64,000 nucleotides of DNA from an uncultured Erythrobacter sp. (lineage in GTDB: Bacteria; Pseudomonadota; Alphaproteobacteria; Sphingomonadales; Sphingomonadaceae): assembly GCA_947499505.1 (NCBI GenBank), contig CANMOQ010000001.1, forward strand, positions 974,037 through 1,038,036, given 5' to 3'. Shown one piece after another: positions 61,012-64,000 of this stretch. Within the stretch, counting starts at the first letter, position 1. Each line of letters begins with the position of its first letter. A program made the position numbers and the translations under genes. The notes under the pieces were generated by a model, which saw nothing but the letters and a program-made list of their open reading frames with translations, did no database searches and had not been told where the DNA came from.

Positions 61012-61791
61012 TCAGCCCTCCTTGTTTTCATCAGCTGCAGGCGCTTCGGCCTCAGCAGCAGGGGTGTCAGCAGCAGCTTCAACCGGCGCAGCAGCTTCAG
61101 CAGCTGGTGCAGCGGTTTCAATAACAGCGCCTGGGAACGGAAGATCGTCAGGCATTGCGAGCTTCACAGCGTCGCGAACCAGCAACCAGCCATTCTTCGA
61201 ACCAGGGACCGACCCCTTGATGAAGAGCAAACCACGCTCAGCGTCCGTGCGGACAACTTCGAGGTTTTGCTGGGTACGCTGACGGTCACCCATGTGACCA
61301 GCCATCTTCTTACCCTTAAACACGCGGCCCGGATCCTGACGGTTACCCGTCGAACCGTGCGACCGGTGAGAGATCGAAACACCGTGGGTGGCGCGCAAAC
61401 CGCCAAAACCCCAACGCTTCATGGCGCCGGCAAAGCCTTTACCCTGGGTGTGACCGGTGATGTCGACCTTTTGGCCAGCCAGGAAGTGATCAGCGCTGAT
61501 AGTAGCACCAACAGGGACAAGGCCCTCTTCGCTTTCAACCCGGAATTCAGCAACCTGCTTCTTCAGTGCGACTTCCGCTTTCGCGAAATGCTCACGCTGT
61601 GGCTTGGCTACATTCTTTTGTTTCGCAGTACCTGCGCCGAGCTGGACAGCGAAATAGCCATCACGCTCTGCGGTGCGGTGCGAGACAACCTGGCAATCTT
61701 CCAACGCGAGAACGGTCACGGGAACGTGACGTCCATCGTCCTGGAACAGGCGGGTCATCCCGACTTTCTTTGCGATCACGCCAGTGCGCAT
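61012..61791 (-). CDS. rplC: Ribosomal protein L3 with Ala/Glu-rich C-terminal tail
   Basis: ATG 61791 ([20 protein letters not shown]) gives 259 residues. The L3 core shows [20 protein letters not shown] and [20 protein letters not shown]. The last 40 residues ([20 protein letters not shown] and on) are a low-complexity tail not needed for the fold. The upstream gap to rpsJ is 320 bases. Confidence 0.97.
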   Translation of the reverse strand: MRTGVIAKKVGMTRLFQDDGRHVPVTVLALEDCQVVSHRTAERDGYFAVQLGAGTAKQKNVAKPQREHFAKAEVALKKQVAEFRVESEEGLVPVGATISADHFLAGQKVDITGHTQGKGFAGAMKRWGFGGLRATHGVSISHRSHGSTGNRQDPGRVFKGKKMAGHMGDRQRTQQNLEVVRTDAERGLLFIKGSVPGSKNGWLLVRDAVKLAMPDDLPFPGAVIETAAPAAEAAAPVEAAADTPAAEAEAPAADENKEG

Positions 61792-62111
61792 CGTCAAAAC
61801 TCCTAAACAGAGGCACTCAGGGCCCATCCCAAAGTGCTTGCGAACCCGCCCAAAACAGACAGATCCATCCAACCCAAATTTTTTGCATCGCCCCGTCCGG
61901 GCTGAATGCTCGCGCAGCCACATGGCCGGTTGAGCGAGACGGGGGACGCAGACCCGGCTTAGTCCGAAGACAATACCAGCGGTATCCCTATGTCTTGCTG
62001 GCATTTTCCGTTTCGGGAGAATGCTAGCGGGGCCATAAGTGCCCCGAAACTCTCGGTCAGTTTATGATGGTCCGTACCGAAGACCTCGCCCCACTAACGC
62101 AGGGGATGAAA
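61792..62111 (-). promoter_or_regulatory. 320-base gap between rpsJ and rplC with stacked hairpins
   Basis: No ORF is credible. On both strands GTTTCGGG (62010-62017) pairs with CCCGAAAC (62043-62050), and GGGGC/GCCCC (62029-62045) gives a competing stem. Other GC-rich arms lie at 61890-61945. Most S10 operons have only a few tens of bases here. It may hold a second promoter or a control element for rplC onward. Confidence 0.35.
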
Positions 62112-62423
62112 TTAAGCGAGCTTAATCTCAACATTCACGCCGGCAGCCAGATCAAGTTTCATCAAAGCGTCGACCGTCTGAGCGTTAGGCTGCACGATAT
62201 CGAGCAACCGCTTGAAGGTGCGCACCTCGAACTGCTCGCGCGACTTCTTGTCGATGTGCGGGCCGCGGTTCACGGTGAACTTCTCAATGCGCGTTGGCAT
62301 AGGAATGGGGCCACGAATAAGAGCACCCGTACGACGTGCTGTTTCAGCGATTTCGCCAGTTGCCTGATCGAGAACGCGGTGGTCGAACGCCTTAAGGCGA
62401 ATACGGATATTCTGAGCTTCCAT
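62112..62423 (-). CDS. rpsJ: Ribosomal protein S10
   Basis: ATG 62423 ([20 protein letters not shown]) gives 103 residues, with [20 protein letters not shown]. It heads the S10 operon, after the tuf gene and a leader with a terminator-like hairpin. Confidence 0.98.
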   Translation of the reverse strand: MEAQNIRIRLKAFDHRVLDQATGEIAETARRTGALIRGPIPMPTRIEKFTVNRGPHIDKKSREQFEVRTFKRLLDIVQPNAQTVDALMKLDLAAGVNVEIKLA

Positions 62424-62464
62424 TACCTGTACCAATGCGAAAGAGCCAAAGAGGTTTTTACACC

Positions 62465-62525
62465 TCTCAAAAAAGAAAAAGGCCCGCCCCGCTTATCTCC
62501 GGATTTCCCGGAACGGGCGGCCTTA
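62465..62525 (-). terminator. Terminator-like hairpin in the rpsJ leader (possible attenuator)
   Basis: On the minus strand, GGCCGCCCGTT and CGGGGCGGGCC-type arms form a long imperfect stem with an inner CCGG/CCGG, followed directly by TTTTTCTTTTTT. It ends about 45 bases before the rpsJ start and lies downstream of the tuf terminator and of the candidate promoter at 62570-62597. Confidence 0.55.
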
Positions 62526-62569
62526 TAAAATTGCGTTGCCGCGAACGAATCCTCGGCCTGTGGAGGCGC

Positions 62570-62597
62570 GTATACGGAGAGACCCGCCCTGTGGCAA
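62570..62597 (-). promoter_or_regulatory. Candidate promoter of the S10 operon
   Basis: On the minus strand TTGCCA (62592-62597) and GTATAC (62570-62575) are separated by 16 bases. It lies between the tuf terminator and the leader hairpin, about 150 bases before rpsJ. Confidence 0.35.
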
Positions 62598-62675
62598 CCC
62601 CTGAATTGCGGTCATAAAAAACCGCCTCTCAAAAGCATGCATTTGGGCGCGCCAGACGCGCAACTCACCTCACAT

Positions 62676-62710
62676 AAAAAGGGCCCGGCTCTCGCATAGA
62701 GAACCGGGCC
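62676..62710 (-). terminator. Intrinsic terminator of tuf
   Basis: On the minus strand GGCCCGGTTCTCT and AGAGCCGGGCC-type arms around ATGCG form a strong stem followed by CTTTTT. It begins about 40 bases after the tuf stop. Confidence 0.85.
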
Positions 62711-62748
62711 ACTCTTTATCGCTGCGCCTCGTGAGAGGCGCGAAACGC

Positions 62749-63939
62749 TTACTTGGTGATCTTAGCAACCACGCCCGAACCAACGGTACGGCCGCCTTCA
62801 CGGATCGCGAAGCGAAGACCTTGGTCCATAGCGATTGGAGCGATCAGCTTAACGTTGATCGTCACGTCATCGCCCGGCATTACCATCTCGGTGCCCTCTG
62901 GGAGGATCACTTCGCCGGTCACGTCGGTGGTGCGGAAGTAGAACTGTGGACGGTAGTTCGCAAAGAATGGCGTGTGACGGCCACCCTCGTCCTTCGAAAG
63001 AACGTAAACGTTCGCTTCGAATTCCGTGTGCGGGCTAACCGAACCAGGCTTACAAAGAACCTGACCACGCTCAACTTCTTCACGGCCAACGCCGCGGATA
63101 AGTGCGCCGATGTTGTCGCCAGCTTCACCCGAGTCGAGCAGCTTGCGGAACATTTCAACGCCGGTGACGGTTGTCTTGGTGGTGTCTTTGATGCCGACGA
63201 TTTCAACTTCGTCGCCAACATTGACTTTACCGGTTTCAACACGGCCGGTCACAACAGTACCGCGGCCAGAGATCGAGAACACGTCCTCGATTGGCATCAG
63301 GAAGTCCTGATCCACTGGACGGTCTGGCTGTGGGATGTGCTCGTCAACAGACGCCATCAGAGCCTTGATCGACTCAGCGCCGATTGCTTCGTCGCGGCCT
63401 TCGAGAGCAGCAAGAGCTGAACCCTTGGTGATGGCGATGTTGTCGCCGTCAAAGCCATATTCGCTCAGCAGTTCACGAACTTCCATTTCAACGAGTTCGA
63501 GGATTTCCTCGTCGTCGACCTGGTCAACCTTGTTCATGTAAACAACCAGAGCCGGAACACCAACTTGACGAGCAAGCAGGATGTGCTCGCGAGTTTGTGG
63601 CATTGGGCCGTCAGCTGCGTTCACAACCAAGATCGCGCCGTCCATTTGCGCCGCACCAGTGATCATGTTCTTAACATAGTCAGCGTGGCCTGGGCAGTCG
63701 ACGTGTGCGTAGTGACGTGCAGCGGTTTCGTACTCAACGTGTGCAGTTGAGATCGTGATGCCGCGCTCGCGCTCTTCCGGAGCTTTGTCGATGTTTGCAA
63801 AGTCAACGGCTTCGCCGCCTGATTCTTCAGCCATCACTTTCGTGATCGCTGCAGTCAGAGTGGTTTTACCATGGTCAACGTGACCAATGGTGCCGATGTT
63901 GCAGTGCGGCTTGTTCCGCTCGAATTTTTCCTTCGCCAT
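62749..63939 (-). CDS. tuf: Elongation factor Tu
   Basis: A 396-residue GTPase that brings aminoacyl-tRNA to the ribosome. The G1 motif [10 protein letters not shown] is at residues 19-28, [20 protein letters not shown] near 81, and NKVD-type MNKVDQVDD near 136. The C-terminal domains end in [15 protein letters not shown]. It has its own terminator before rpsJ. The 61 bases upstream to the window end hold no further gene. Confidence 0.98.
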   Translation of the reverse strand: MAKEKFERNKPHCNIGTIGHVDHGKTTLTAAITKVMAEESGGEAVDFANIDKAPEERERGITISTAHVEYETAARHYAHVDCPGHADYVKNMITGAAQMDGAILVVNAADGPMPQTREHILLARQVGVPALVVYMNKVDQVDDEEILELVEMEVRELLSEYGFDGDNIAITKGSALAALEGRDEAIGAESIKALMASVDEHIPQPDRPVDQDFLMPIEDVFSISGRGTVVTGRVETGKVNVGDEVEIVGIKDTTKTTVTGVEMFRKLLDSGEAGDNIGALIRGVGREEVERGQVLCKPGSVSPHTEFEANVYVLSKDEGGRHTPFFANYRPQFYFRTTDVTGEVILPEGTEMVMPGDDVTINVKLIAPIAMDQGLRFAIREGGRTVGSGVVAKITK

Positions 63940-64000
63940 GTCTCGTATAAACCTTCTATCTAAATTGAATTCCTACGGGGAAAAGGCGCGCCCGCTGAAT

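Overview
The window is a chromosomal segment that looks alphaproteobacterial, most likely from Sphingomonadales (Erythrobacteraceae-like). This is inferred from the S10-spc-alpha ribosomal cluster, the GTTC-N7-GTTC LexA box upstream of uvrA, the cluster of mdh, sucD, sucA, sucB and lpdA, and the high GC with strong GC3 in most genes. No tRNA, rRNA, CRISPR array or transposase was recognised.

Layout. (1) 1-5.7 kb: a truncated ankyrin gene, an acyltransferase-3 membrane protein, argG, a 764-base gene-free stretch with DnaA-box-like sites and a likely structured RNA, then an RlpA-type lipoprotein-like gene and a membrane-anchored L7/L12-like gene. (2) 5.8-9.9 kb: the accessory region. A terminase-small-subunit-like gene carries an in-frame copy of a palindromic repeat. 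An 830-base mosaic of the same repeat follows, then a tiny ORF, then a lower-GC two-gene cassette (AAA ATPase plus a TOPRIM-like protein) that resembles anti-phage ATPase/nuclease pairs. (3) 9.9-28.2 kb: a small lipoprotein, a membrane protein, uvrA with an SOS box shared with a divergent soluble chemoreceptor, an M3 peptidase, a bestrophin-like protein, a FAD monooxygenase between 18-base inverted repeats, a BtuCDF-type importer, a SleB-type cell wall hydrolase and a GGDEF-EAL protein. (4) 28.5-39 kb: TCA-cycle genes mdh, sucD, sucA, sucB and lpdA. Four tightly coupled small membrane or exported genes sit between mdh and sucD, where sucC would often be, and two Cys-rich lipoproteins sit between sucB and lpdA. 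(5) 39-46.2 kb: two serine hydrolases, an amidase, a PepSY-like protein, a TRIC channel and two Arg/Tyr-rich exported paralogs. (6) 46.3-64 kb: on the minus strand, tuf, then the S10, spc and alpha operons from rpsJ to rplQ, including secY, adk and rpoA. A 32-base perfect inverted repeat lies at the end of this cluster.

The housekeeping blocks are syntenic and ordinary. The most unusual parts are the ATPase/TOPRIM cassette, the neighbouring repeat family with covarying hairpins and an in-frame copy, and several gene-free stretches rich in hairpins (4.45-4.65, 15.9-16.04, 48.9-49.3, 61.8-62.1 and 62.4-62.7 kb).
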